This document shows positions 37,001-47,830 of a DNA stretch of 64,000 nucleotides, piece by piece. Position 1 is the stretch's first letter, and every line of letters begins with the position of its first letter. The DNA is from Cyathus striatus (taxonomy: Eukaryota > Basidiomycota > Agaricomycetes > Agaricales > Nidulariaceae): the NCBI GenBank assembly GCA_025738555.1, contig JAOVFP010000007.1, positions 744,001-808,000 on the forward strand, written 5' to 3'. The notes below the pieces were generated by a model. It was not told the origin of the DNA. It saw only the letters and a program-made list of their open reading frames with translations, and searched no databases. The position numbers were made by a program, and so were the translations under genes.

Positions 37001-39605
37001 TGCTGTTGCATCAACATTTTTTTCTCCCTTTAACTTTGCATTCTGCTGTCTTGCATGCAGACTTAAAAGATCAACATTATCAATCATAGAGAACAATATA
37101 AGTAATGTGGCAGAAAGTGTGATATTGGAGCCAAAATTTGAGAGAATAAATTCACTGAATACATCAAATGGGATGTTAGGAAATGGTTGTTCTTTTGCTG
37201 CAATTACTGGTTGAATAAAAATAAATAGAGCCAATATTGCCCTTGGAAACCATTGAAATAGCCAGATTATTAATAGCCAGAATAAAATATGTTGAGTAAT
37301 TTCTGGCATTAATATAGCCCATATCCAGGTTATACACCACAGATATATCTTAAAAGTTGCAGCCCAACTGAAAATTTACATTGTAAACTATTACAATTTG
37401 ATTTCAATATACTTACTTTTGCTTAGACTTCTCCTTTCTCTCACTAGTACCCGCATCTTTATCTCCCTTCTCCTCCTTGCTCTTACTCTTACCCTTTCCC
37501 TTCCTTTTCTCCACCTTTTCCTTCAGCCACTTTTTCAAGTCCAAAAATGTATAGTGGTCACTTTCAAAGCCCCAAAGATCCAAGTCAGTTGGACTCTCCT
37601 CATCTCCAGCTAACCACAAATGCATTGCTGGGAAATTTGCAATCTTGTCAAAATTTGAGTAGTTATCATACCAGGCTGAGGATGAAACAAAAACTGAAAT
37701 AATTTCCTTTTTAATTGCTTTTGCAACTGGCCAAGTCCTGTTCTTGTCCATCACATTATGCTCAGAAACTGCCTTTATACAGGCAGTATATTTCTGGTAA
37801 GCAACTTGAAGTCCAGGTGCAGTATTCTCAAGAATATTTCGGGGAATCTTTAGAACAGCTATAAGCTCCTCAGTACATTGCTCTGAGATCCCACCCCTTT
37901 GAGCCACAGAAGGGGTGTGAGAGTGAGACACAACATGAGAACTAGCTGCTGAGCTTCCAGCTGATGACTGAATATAACTTATCTCATCATTGACAAGGGG
38001 GGTTGCATTTGGCTTAAATCCAGACTATAAAATAACACAGCATAAGTAAATTTTACAAGAATAAGAGAATGAAATATGTAGTTACACTCAGTACTGGCAG
38101 GATAAATTCACCATCAATCTTGAGCTAGTTGACTTCCTCATCTTCCATAATGGCAGTTTCAAAACTTCCCAGAAGATTCCAGGCTTTGCTTTCATAAACA
38201 AATAGACAGCAATTGGCAGCTTAAATAATATTAGCATTTGAATAAACAATAAAAAAAAACATACTAAAGAAATGTTCAGCTTTTGCTTTGAGTTTCTTCA
38301 AGATGAGTGCAATGGTTAAAGTATGATTGTGCTTGAATGAAAATGATGCCACTCCAGGTACCATAATGGTACTTGGCTCTGCATCAGATACATACAGCCA
38401 GACTCATCCCTTGACTGAACCAATGGTAGCACTTTCAACAGCACTGCTGAAGTCAGCAGCATTCAGGTGATTCCTGAATGCATTTCCTCTTATAATACCA
38501 CCTACTTAGAGTTAGTATAGTATATAGTTATACAAAAGATAGATTTACCTTCACTTCTCAAAGAACCTTTGGGGCTAATCATAGCTATGTCCACAGTATC
38601 TACTGTACCTGGTTTACTGGTGGTATGAGGTGAACTGACTGGTGGACTAGTCATGACAATGTCTATCATATAATTGTAAGTTTTGACAATATTTAGAAAT
38701 GAATAGTGTATACCATCTTTATTCTGACTATTATCATTTCCATCTGCAAAGAATAATAAATTAATATGAATATAAATATTACTGAATTGTCCATACCTTT
38801 ATCCTTACTGGTTTGGTCTTCTGTATGCTTTTCATTACTAATATCACTTCCTTTCAAGATGTTAGTTACAGTAATATGGTTAAGACATTACTGAATTATT
38901 CTTACCTTTGTCCTTACTGGTTTGCTGTTCTGTATACTTTTTATTACTAATATCACTCCCTTTCAAGATGTTAGTTATAGTAATATAGGTAAGATATATC
39001 ATTTACCATCACTGCCATCTGATTCTTCTTTATCACCAACACTCAATTTGTCACCTGAATTTTCTGAATTTTCTATATTTTCTGCAATATAAGTGTTAGC
39101 AAAAATATATATCAGAGCTATCAATTGCAAACCTTTGCTTTTGCTTTCATTGTTGGTTTCAGATGGTTGAGGTACATTCAGGGCTGGACCTCGCTTTGGA
39201 GGAGCAATAGGAAGCCTGCTTTCCTCCAGTACCCTTTCAGCACTAAGTATTAAATATATTATCAGTTCATAAATATTGTATAAATATATATAATACATAC
39301 ACTGTAAGATCAGGAGTGCCCTCTGCATCTGCAGCAGCATTCTCAGCTGCTTTCATTTCTGAAGTTTTCCTACAAAATTATTAGTGAGGCAGTGGAAGAA
39401 AGATTGAAACCATACTGAGTTTTTTTGCCTTGTTTGCCCTTCTTGTTGGTGGCTGAGCTGAGAGATCAGCAGCAGAAGTACCATGCTTGTGAGTCTCACT
39501 GCGAGTCTTGCTGTGAGTCTCATGTGTAGCTGAGAGTGGTACAGATTCAGCAGGAAGAGTACTGGAAGCCTGAGTGGTAGCAGAATGAGTAGAACAACAA
39601 GTCAT
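34100..39605 (-). pseudogene. CxC5/CxC6-type KDZ-associated protein, copy B, broken
   Basis: ATG at 39605 (MTCCSTHSATTQASSTLPAE), exon 1 to about 39415, then 3' splice TTTGTAG and KTSEMKAAENAAADAEGTPD. Further exons give SAERVLEESRLPIAPPKRGP, acidic Ser/Asn runs, NAFRNHLNAADFSSAVESAT (38500), VPGVASFSFKHNHTLTIALI, GGISEQCTEELIAVLKIPRN (37900), a Lys-rich end at 37430, the hydrophobic and FSMIDNVDLLSLHARQQNAK block (37300-36810), the first cysteine cluster (36700-36490), then after element D the helical segment, SCSECTQPYRETQDSPPHES (35000) and the core CAPCGAVIAWTKF to CRKWCNPAPQDG (34470-34180). In-frame TGA at 38404-38406, 34618-34620 and 34126-34128 matches copy A positions. Element D splits it after VDRAF. 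Probably nuclear, acting in transposition if it were intact. Confidence 0.77.
35256..36483. mobile_element. Satellite-like insertion D in copy B (1.2 kb)
   Basis: Interrupts the copy B coding sequence; copy A reads straight through at the same point. Flanks AAAATGCC (35248-35255) and AAAATGCT (36484-36491) form an 8-bp duplication with one mismatch. The outer parts are arrays of TCAACTGACTC-type 11-bp units in inverted arrangement. The centre (35530-36110) is built from TGTCACACTTTTCCAACATG and its reverse complement, so the whole can fold back. No coding. Confidence 0.8.
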
Positions 39606-39644
39606 TGTGTATAGATGTGTTAGAATGCTTTGAGATGGTGAGAT

Positions 39645-40628
39645 GGTGTGGCCGAAATTCTCGACGTACTCATGAATATCGGCTGTAGCTGGATCCGACG
39701 AGAGAAGCTTTCTCCGGGCCCACCAAATTCGAGACGGAGAAGGATAGATGGAGAGCGCTGACTAATTGTTTTTCTTGCCAGAACTTGCCAAACGCCCAAA
39801 TTGAGGTTGCTTGAGGGAAGAAGCACGTAGGCGCGAGTTTCAGAGAAGCTGTCTGACAGCTGTCATTGATTTCGATCAGGAAGGGATACCAGTGCTGGGA
39901 TAGAGGTCTTTTTATCTCCGTTTTTCTTTTCTTTTCTTTTCTTTTGATGACCTTACTTACTTTTCTTGTGACTCTTGAGGGTGTTGGGAATTGCTGGAAC
40001 AGGAGGGTTGGTCTAGGTGCTTTTTGGAGCTGCGACTGAGGCATTTGGGGACCGCTCTGTGCAGGAGGAGCAGATGCGATCACAAATAGTCCCCAAGCCC
40101 TTGGGGCTGCGCCCGAAAACACCAAGTCTGAGCTTTCCTGTTTTGGTAATTTTTTGACATCTCTCTTTCTTATTGCTTGACAAGGACTCTTAGACATGAC
40201 GTAGAGTAGTGTAGTTAGAGAATTGGGGTCTGTGACGCAAGAGAACGCGTTGCACAGACCAGCTTTCATTTGTACATAAACTCACTCCCCTCTGAGGGAG
40301 AAATGCATCTTCTGTTCACTCGGTATTTTCTGCGAGACCGTGCTTTGAGCTCAGATCGACTTCTGGTTTTATTCTCTTTGTACTGTGTGCTTTGTACTCT
40401 ACTAGCTAAGTCCCATCTTCATTCGTCCTCTTCCCTTTCCCTCCGTATTCCGCTCCCGCGATGTTTAAACACGTCGCATTTGTTTCCGCGCGTGGATTAC
40501 ATAATCCATTGAATGCGTCACTCACATGGTCTAACGGACCGCATTTCGCTTGCCAGAGCTTCATTTACTTGTACTCTAACGCACAGGCTCCCGCCAACAG
40601 ACTCCCGTGTCTCCTCCCCTCTTCCACA
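39645..40628 (-). mobile_element. CpG-rich insert in copy B, probable captured gene fragment
   Basis: Copy A goes directly from CAACCACCACCA to ATCTCAAAGC; in copy B nearly 1 kb separates these. The insert keeps many CpG sites while the element around it has almost none. It contains an intact minus-strand frame and plausible splice sites (see next entry) and lies in the leader of the copy B gene on the same strand. No transposon ends were seen, so capture or transduplication is the favoured reading. Confidence 0.55.
39670..40269 (-). CDS. Hypothetical protein in the captured fragment
   Basis: An unbroken 199-codon frame starts at ATG 40269, with a second ATG at 40197 (MSKSPCQAIRKRDVKKLPKQ). 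A strong donor (GTAAGTAAGG, intron from 39960) and an acceptor after CCCTCAAG (exon from 39809) suggest a two-exon gene of which exon 1 would be 40197-39961, 79 codons, phase 0. The unspliced frame may thus be accidental across the intron. Content: basic N-terminus, Pro/Gln/Ala-rich middle, a K/R-rich stretch. No domain recognised. CpG content unlike the host element points to recent acquisition. Confidence 0.45.
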   Translation of the reverse strand: MKAGLCNAFSCVTDPNSLTTLLYVMSKSPCQAIRKRDVKKLPKQESSDLVFSGAAPRAWGLFVIASAPPAQSGPQMPQSQLQKAPRPTLLFQQFPTPSRVTRKVSKVIKRKEKKRKTEIKRPLSQHWYPFLIEINDSCQTASLKLAPTCFFPQATSIWAFGKFWQEKQLVSALHLSFSVSNLVGPEKASLVGSSYSRYS

Positions 40629-40950
40629 ATGGTGGTGGTTGAGAAGAAAGAGAAGGGGATTGATGCATACCAATACCTTGGAAGCTGCACAGCACACACA
40701 TGATCAAAAAACTAAAAATATGAAGCATTTGATTGGCTATACTGAACACAGATAAATATATATTATATTTGATTGGCTACAACATGATTATGTAAACTAC
40801 TTTGGCCTTCCTCTTCCCCAAAACACAGCCTTGAGAACACAGCCTCGAGGCAAGACAGCACAGGGGAAGGAGGTGAGGGGGTGGAGATGAGGGGGTGGAG
40901 ATGAGGGGGTGGAGATGGCACAGGGGGAGGGGGCAAGGGGGTAGAGATGA
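40629..40950. promoter_or_regulatory. Conserved leader/promoter of the KDZ-like gene, copy B
   Basis: On the minus strand, TTGTAGCCAATCAAATATAA and a second TAGCCAATCAAATGC are CCAAT-type boxes, followed by TTTTTTGATCATG. Copy A has the counterpart at 31800-31895 (TGTAGCCAATGACATG, TTTTTTGATCATGAG). Conservation between copies suggests this is the promoter region; the binding factor is inferred. Confidence 0.45.
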
Positions 40951-42110
40951 AGGGGAGGAGACAGCACAGAAGGAGGGAACAAAGGGGAGGAGATGATGCC
41001 TGCACTTGTCACTTTCAAGATGGCACAGGGGGAAGTGGCAAGGGGAGGAGACAGCACAGGGGGAAGAGGGAGGGAGAGGAGGCAAGGGGGAGGAGACAAT
41101 GCCTGAGCTTGTCACTTGCAAGATGGCACAGGGGGATGACATGAAGGGGTAGGAGGGGGATGGCCATTCATCCTCGTCACTTGCAAGACGAGGCGGTGGG
41201 AGGAGTGGAACACACACTCGACATTTGTGAGACAATGTGCAAGGGAGGAGGGGAGACAGTTGCTCGTCCTCATCACTTGTGAGATGAGGCAGTGGGAGGA
41301 GGAGGGGGATGTGTGCTTGTCATTGAGATGGCACAGGGAGAGGGAATGAGGTGAAGGAGACAAGGGGGAGACAGCACAGGGAGAGGGGACGAGGGGAAGG
41401 AGACAAGGGGGAGATGGTGCAGGGAGGAGATGTGGAAGGAGACAAGGAGACAGAAGAGGGAGGAAAGAACAGTCTGGGGATGGACATTTGTCCCTGTCAC
41501 TTGTGAGATGGCACAGGGGGATGAGGCATGGGGGAGGAGATGAGGCCTGCACTCATCATTTGCGAGATGGCACAGGGGGAGGAGGCATGGGGGAGGAGAT
41601 GACACCTGCACTCGTCATTTGTGAGACAGTGCAGAGGGAAGAGCCATGGGGGAAAAGACGATGCCTGCACTCATCAGTTGTGAGATGGCACAGGGGGAGG
41701 AGGCATGGAGGAGGAGATGACACCTGCACTCATCATTTGTGAGATGGCACAGGGGGAGGAGGTGTGGGGGAGGAGATGATGCCTGCACTCATCAGTTGTG
41801 AGATGGCACAGGGGGAGGAGGTGTGGGGGAGGAGATGACACCTGCGCTCATCATTTGCAAGATGGTGCAGGGGGAGGAGGTGTGGGGGAGGAGATGACAC
41901 CTGTGCTCATCAGTTGTGAGATGGCACAGGGGGAGGAGGTGTGAGGGAGGAGATGATGCCTGCACTCATTATTTGCAAGATGGCACAGGGGGAGGAGGTG
42001 TGGGGGAAGAGACAATGCCTGCACTTGTCAGTTGTGAGATGGAACAGGGGAAGGGGGCAGGGCAGTGGAGACAACACATGTGCTTGTCATCTGCAAAACA
42101 GTGCAGCAGG
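40950..42110. repeat. Minisatellite of copy B
   Basis: Tandem units of about 62-65 bp in the best part (41520-42040), each with CACTCATCATTTGTGAGATG and a GGCACAGGGGGAGGAGG tract. Copies toward 41160-41280 still show the hairpin CTCGTCACTTGCAAGACGAG; others have lost one arm. Long frames in it are not genes. Confidence 0.88.
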
Positions 42111-42141
42111 GGGAGAAGATGGGACAAAAAGATAAAAAAAC

Positions 42142-42500
42142 TCACCTGTTAGTCCTGTATGTGTTCTCACATGCACAACCATTCACAGAGCTCTCTGCCA
42201 ACCACCTATTATTGATCTTGTAATTGATTTGTTGCCTGCCAAAACAGATAGTTTGAGGTGACAATGTGGGACCATAGAGTGGGCTTGAAGCAATGACATG
42301 GGACCACAAGTGAGCTTGAGGCAATGATGAAGTGGGAATATTGAGGCTGGTGCTAGGCGACAAAGAGGGAATTGTGAGGTGGGCTTGAGGCGACAATGTG
42401 GGAGCTTGAGTCGTTGACATGGGAGGGTGAGGCACTGACATGGGAGAGAAAAAAAAGTGCTTGGGAAAAAACATACCATATGAGGAAAGTGCAATATTGC
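42142..42500 (-). other. Possible leader exon of the copy B gene
   Basis: Minus-strand reading ends ..YKINNRWLAESSVNGCACEN at a donor CTAACAGGTGAGT. Copy A has the parallel ..CKIDNIGYRRCGVNNCTWVS at CTACAGGTATGT (29912). Frame and donor are both kept, so an exon before the minisatellite, with the array as intron, is plausible. Preceding DNA is a short CATTGTCGCCTCAAGCCC-type tandem repeat. Confidence 0.4.
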
Positions 42501-42538
42501 TGGTGGTTATGTAGCATAGTGAAAAAAGATATTATAAG

Positions 42539-42618
42539 GCTGCTTGGTGTAGTGGTATATCATTTGCTTTATTTGCTCACATGATCTCTATGTGCTGTGA
42601 GGGTTCAATTCTTGCCAG
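42539..42618 (+). other. tRNA-like module in KDZ-like copy B
   Basis: GCTTGGTGTAGTGGTATATC is a good A-box and GAGGGTTCAATTCTTGCC a good B-box, about 60 bp apart. Of the three modules it looks most like a real tRNA head (compare the GGTGTAGTGGTTATCA start common in tRNA-Val), but stems do not close well. Confidence 0.6.
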
Positions 42619-42699
42619 ATGCAAAATTTTTATTCTATATTAATAACATACAACTAGTAATACATAACTGAGCTAGTACATTAGTAAAGTAAATGTAAT

Positions 42700-42975
42700 G
42701 TGGTTCCACCATAGGTCCAGCTGGAGTCCAGGTGGGTTTCAAAAGGATTTGGTCTGCCAGAATTCCTGCTGAACTGGCCGAACTCCCACTAACCAATGGA
42801 TTCCAGGTGTACTTGAACTGGACTGGATTCAAAAAAATTGGCTGGACTTACAGCTAAAACAAGTCCAGCAGGAGTCCACCCAGAATCCATGGACTATCCA
42901 GAAAATCCTTGGAGTCCATCTGGATAGTCCATGGATTCCACAGAGTCCACCTGGAGTCTGGCCAGAATGGGGGGG
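42700..42975. repeat. Subterminal GGACTCC repeats, copy B (5' end)
   Basis: Strings such as GGAGTCCATCTGGATAGTCC and CCAGGTGGGTTTC in both orientations directly inside the TIR, followed by a run of 12 G at the very end. Confidence 0.75.
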
Positions 42976-45749
42976 GGGGAGTGTAAAGACCTCCAAATGC
43001 TGCTGACTTTCACAGTGCTGCTGAAAGCACTACTGTTGGTTCATTTAAGGGGTGAGTATGGTTGTATATGTCTAATGCAGATCCAAGTACTGTTATGGTA
43101 CCTGGAGTTGCTTCATTTACATTGAAGCATAATCTTACAGCAACCATTGGGCCTGTCTTGAAGAAACTCAAAGACAGAGCCAAACATTTCTTTAGTATGT
43201 TTTCTTTCATATTTTATTCATATACTAATATCATTTTAGCTGCTGATCACTGTTTGTATGTTTATGAAAGTAAAGCCTGGAACATTCTCAGAAACTTTGA
43301 ATCTGCTGTCAAGGATGATGAGGAAGTCAACTGGCTAAAGATAGATAGTGAATTTATCTTGCCTATTCTGAGTGTAGCTATATATTTTATTCTTTTATTC
43401 TTGTACTATTTACTTATATTGTGTTGCTTTATAGTCTGGATTTCAGCCAAATGCACCACTCTCCCTTGATATTGAGACATATTCCATTCAGTCTAAGTCA
43501 GCTGGAAGCTCTGCAACTAGCTCTCATGCTGTTTCTTGCTCTCATACCCCTTCTCTTGTTCAAAGAGGTGGAATCTCAGAGCAATGTACTGAGGAACTTA
43601 TTGATGTTCTAAAGATTCCTAGGGACATTCTTGAGAGCACTGCACCTGGACTTCGAGTCACATACCAGAGATATCTTGCCTGTATAAAGGCAGTTTCCAA
43701 CCACAATACTATGGACAAGAACAGGACTTGGCCAGTTGCCAAGGCCACAAAGAAAGAAATTGTCACAGTCTTTGTCTCATCTTCAGCCTGGTATGAGAAC
43801 TATTCAAACTTTGATAAGATTGCAGATTTTCCAGCAATGCAGTCTTGGTTGGCTGAAGATGAGGATAGTCCTACTGATCTGGACCTTTGGGGCTTTGAAA
43901 GAGATTACTACACATTTTTGGATCTGAAAAGATGGCTTAAGGAGAAGGAGAAAAGGAAGGGAAAGGGAAAGGGAAAGAGAAGGGAGGTAAGCTTGAGAAG
44001 GCTCATGAGGATAAAGAGAAATCAAGTTCAAAGAAGTGCATGTAAGTATATTGAACTCAAATTGTAATAGTTTACAATATGATTTTTCAGTTGGATGGTA
44101 ACCTTTGAGACATATCTGTGGTGCTTAACCTGTATATGGGCTATATTCATGCCAGAAATCACTCAATATATTTTATTCTGGTTATTAATAATTTGGCTAT
44201 TTCAATGGCTCCCAAGTGCAATACTAGTTCTATTTATTTTTATTCAACCAGTACTTGCAGCCAGAGAACAATCATTTTCTAACATTACATTTGATGTGTT
44301 CAGTAAATTTATTCTGTCAAATTTTGGTTCCAATATCACACTCTCTGCCACATTGGTTATATTGTTCTCTATGATTGATAATGTTGATTTGTTGAGTCTT
44401 CATGCAAGACAGCAGAATGCAAAGTTAACAGGAGAAAAAATGTTGATGCAACTGCATGGATTAGATTACTGGCTAGAGCTATTCAGGAAAAAATTGGCAT
44501 GGACTCAGATGATCTCTTTGAAGATTATGAAATTAATGAACACACAACTCAAACAGGCAGATCTATTTTGTTAGGCACTAAATTAAATGAAATGGCAAGA
44601 CTTCTGAACTTGTATCCTTTAATCAGGAGAGGAAAGTTTTTGAAGGTCAACTGAAACCTGTATCTCATGCTAGTATTGATCCTGTTCATATAATATGTCC
44701 TATAGCTGCAGAGTGTGAGACATGGAGCTGTAAAGGATGGGCACTACATGTGCATACTAAAGTTAGAGATGTACCTAAAGCAACATTAATTAAAGGCTCA
44801 AAAATATTTGAACATGCTTATGTAGTATCAGGTGTTTGTGAAAAATGTAAAACATTATATTCTGCAGAACATGAACAAGCCTATGATGAAAAAAAGGGAT
44901 ATTATATGGTTCATCTAAACTCTGCTAAATATCTGAAAGTAGGAAAAAAACTATGGGTAGATAGGGCATTTTCTCAAGGTGTTCTGAATGGTATATATAG
45001 CTTTCATGCATCTGCTGCAGCATATATGGAATATTGGAACAACAGTTTTGGAAATGGAAAGGAAATAAGCCAAAGACAAGTCTGGGAGGCTTTTATACAT
45101 GAATCAATACACATGGTTTCTGCAGGATCTGGTGTTAATTTTATTAGTCTTGATGGACTTTCAATTACTGCATTAACAGAAGAAGCATTTGCAAGGTTGG
45201 GTGAAAATGGAAAAATACATGCATCACATAATCACAGCTGCTTAGAGTGTACACAGCCTTATAGAGAAACTCAAGACTCACTACCAAATGAGAGTGCAAC
45301 AGTTAAAATGGTAGTAATTGATGGGATTGTTATGGGACCACAGGTAATGCACAACTAAAACTAAACAATATTATATTAATACATATTTTAAGCACTGTGC
45401 ATATGACAATTGTTCCAATACTCTTGTAAACCATAGAGGAGGTGTATTTTGTGATGTTCACAACCAAGAATTTGGAGCAAGATGCCATGTTTGTGACTGT
45501 CAAAATCAAAAGATAGAAAATACACAAGCTTGCAATGAGCACCAGGAAATGTGGCATAAATATAATTTAGAACATAGTTCAGATTATTTAAATGGTGCAT
45601 GAAGAATGCTTCACAAACCAGCTGAAAACCCATCTCAGAATAAAAACTGAGGAAGACACATTCAGCAGCCTCATGATGAGTCAGATACCAATATTCCAAA
45701 GAAATCTCATTATTTTAGTGCCTCTTGCTATTGTTGTGTAGAAACAATA

Positions 45750-46918
45750 GGGGGGGTCACGGATGGCTGGTTCTGGTTTTGGTTCAGACTTTGGTTCTGA
45801 ACACCAAAACTGTGGGAGAACCAAGAAAAACCATGAACCAGAATCCATCTGTGGACCAGCTTTTTAGTTGGTCCACAGGCAGTTCTGGTTCTGGTTCTGG
45901 TTTTGGTTCTGCACTTCTCCCCACCCAACACTTGTAATTTATTTAAGTATACTACATAATACTACATTTGACTACACTTCCTATTAAGTACTTATACAAA
46001 TTTAAATCAATGCTTATATTTTACTATACTTATTCCCACTAACTTTAGTTAGTAGGGTTATAGGGTGCTGTTCAAACATTTTTTGGCTGTAAATTTCGAT
46101 GCCAACACGCTGACAGGGTCGTTGTGGTCATGCACTGTAATCTTTGGCAATTTCCCTATTGCAGCTTTGTTCATCCTATTCAGGTTTTGCAAACTTAAGA
46201 GCACTTATCTTCAAATTTCAAGGCAATCAAAAGTCTTTCAGTTAATGGTTGTATGGTATTGTAGTGTATGAGTCTCATTTTAATTTTACTGTAGTCTGTG
46301 GAGATACTTATATTTGATATACTTATATGATATGTGGTACATTTTTGCCCATTGAGTGTGGAGTCTGCCCCTCCATTGTAGGTCTTGAGTCTAAGTATTA
46401 ATTCAGCTTATATTATATATTTCAAACATCTTATTATTGCTTCTTACCATTGCATTTCTACCTTGAATTTCAATTAGTTTAGATGTTTGTATCTTTCCTG
46501 GGTCAGGTAAGTTAAAGTAGTTAGTGGGCTCTGCCAGCGACAGCCAGCTCTAGGTATTATTCCCCAACTAGTAGTATTTACGATAGTTTCAAAGTCTAGA
46601 CTCTTGATTCTTGAGTATCATAATAGAAAGGACAGTTTGACATTTGATTTTAATCTACTAATAATAACTAGAGCCTACAATAGACTTTTAACAGTAGTGA
46701 GTACTATGAGAAAAACAAGAAATATGATTGAAGATGCCATGAACCCAATCTGTGAACCAGAACATGAACCAATGAAAAACCAGAAATCCAAATGGGGGGG
46801 TCACGATAGGATCTGGTTCTGGTTTGGTTCTGAGACTTTTTAAATCCCAGAACCAAGGTCAGAACCCAGGTCAGAACCAGCTGAAAACCAGCTGAACCAA
46901 GCAACCGTGACCCCCCCT
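45750..46918. mobile_element. GGGGGGGTCACGG-ended element in copy A (1.17 kb)
   Basis: Ends GGGGGGGTCACGGATGGCTG and, inverted, AGGGGGGGTCACGGTTGCTT. Flanks AATA at 45746-45749 and 46919-46922; removal restores ACAATATGTGCTCC, which copy B still has intact. Termini are rich in GGTTCTGG repeats. A further internal start GGGGGGGTCACGATAGGATC at 46794 suggests a nested or duplicated end. Non-coding. Confidence 0.82.
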
Positions 46919-47475
46919 AATATGTGCTCCATGTGGTGCTGTAATTGCATGGACAAAGTTTGTGAAGTCTGAGTCAACAACCAATATACTTAAGTTCTTA
47001 GAAGATGCTTTTCCTGATGAAGAATTAAGACCAGATTATATATGTATTGATAAGGCATGTAAACTTCTTTGAACAGCAGTTGCAAATGGAAGTTGGGTAG
47101 ATTGGTTTAAGGGTAGCCACTTTGTAGTAGATGGCTATCACTATACAAATCACCACTCAGATGATTATCTTTGTAGAAAGTGGTGTAATCCAGCACCACA
47201 AGATGGTTCTGCACCAAACCTTGTTTATATTGCACAAGACAGAAATGGTGAAAGATATCACAAATGAGCATTCAATACACAAGCCTGTGAACAACTAAAT
47301 TCATGGCTTGGTGGGTTTGAATCTATTATGAAACATATGACTCCAAGCAACTTTAATTGGTTCATACATTCTATGATCTTTTATCATACTCAACAAGTAA
47401 TAAAACAGCAGAACAGCCAAAACTTTAGTATTATTAGTGAAGATTTTGAACATGATGATGGTCTGTTGTAGAAGC

Positions 47476-47830
47476 ATTGGAAGATGTGGTAGAAGAGGCA
47501 TCAGAAATAATAGGTGTGGGAAATATGGTAGAAGATGTGTCAGAAAATGTGGTACAAATGTAGTACAGAGATATCTGGTAGGAGAATAATAGGTGTGGGA
47601 AAATATTGTAGAAGAGGCATAGGAAGATGTGGTAGGGAGATAGTATACTATCAGTACTGAAGAGTGTGGGAAAATGTAGTAAAGAGTAGTAGTGGTAGCA
47701 TGTACTGAAGGATGTGGGAAAATGTAGTAAAGAATAGTAGTGGTAGCATGTACTGAAGAGTGTGGGAAAATGTAGTAAAGAATAGTAGTAGTAGCAAAGA
47801 TGTAGTAGTAAGTCTTAAACAGAACTTACT
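47476..47830. repeat. G-rich tandem array after the copy A gene
   Basis: GAGTGTGGGAAAATGTAGTA followed by AAGAATAGTAGTGGTAGCAT recurs about every 57 bp; the left part is more degenerate. Copy B has a shorter pyrimidine counterpart around 33740-33850. Confidence 0.7.

Larger units (their letters stand above)
33264..42993 (-). mobile_element. KDZ-like element copy B (9.7 kb), nested in copy A
   Basis: Ends CAGTACTTTACACTCCCCCC (33264) and, inverted, GAGGTCTTTACACTCCCC (42993). It is flanked by exact 8-bp CAAATGCT at 33256-33263 and 42994-43001; removal rejoins the exon of copy A at AATGCTGCTGACTT, which copy B itself still carries uninterrupted. Same architecture as copy A in the opposite orientation. 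It is the most complete copy. Eight-bp duplications are reported for Zisupton-type KDZ elements, which fits. Nested inside it are a captured-looking fragment (39645-40628) and element D (35256-36483). Confidence 0.92.
32009..47470 (+). pseudogene. CxC5/CxC6-type KDZ-associated protein, copy A, broken
   Basis: The first part (32009-33255) has a Ser/Thr/His-rich tail from ATG 32009, then small exons including SAERVLEESGLPVAPPKWGP and acidic Ser/Asp/Asn runs. After KDZ-B the reading resumes at 43002: AADFHSAAES, ADHCLYVYESKAWNILRNFE, SEQCTEELIDVLKIPRDILE, WLAEDEDSPTDLDLWGFE and a Lys-rich end (43920-44040). Next come two hydrophobic segments with FSMIDNVDLLSLHARQQNAK, then a cysteine cluster (AECETWSCKGW.., CEKCKTLYSAEHE..), SCLECTQPYRETQD, and HCAYDNCSNTLVNHRGG with CHVCDCQNQK. 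The last block (CAPCGAVIAWTKF, RPDYICIDK, FVVDGYHYTNH, CRKWCNP, FNTQACEQLNSWLGGFE) looks like a transposase core with acidic residues. Stops: TGA at 43053, 45600 and 47265 (all shared with copy B), plus frameshifts near 44450 and 44625. KDZ association is from memory of the CxC5/CxC6 families. Confidence 0.75.

Noticed and set aside
40763..42152. Open frames up to 152 codons
   Set aside because: Minisatellite of copy B, not coding, although a small leader exon near 42142-42500 was kept as possible.
42539..42618. Functional tRNA gene
   Set aside because: A- and B-boxes are good, but acceptor and anticodon stems do not close, and related modules vary in length.
34126..47267. Selenocysteine or TGA readthrough in the KDZ-like gene
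   Set aside because: Fungi of this kind are not known for selenoproteins, other stops and frameshifts are present in the same copies, and CGA decay explains TGA.
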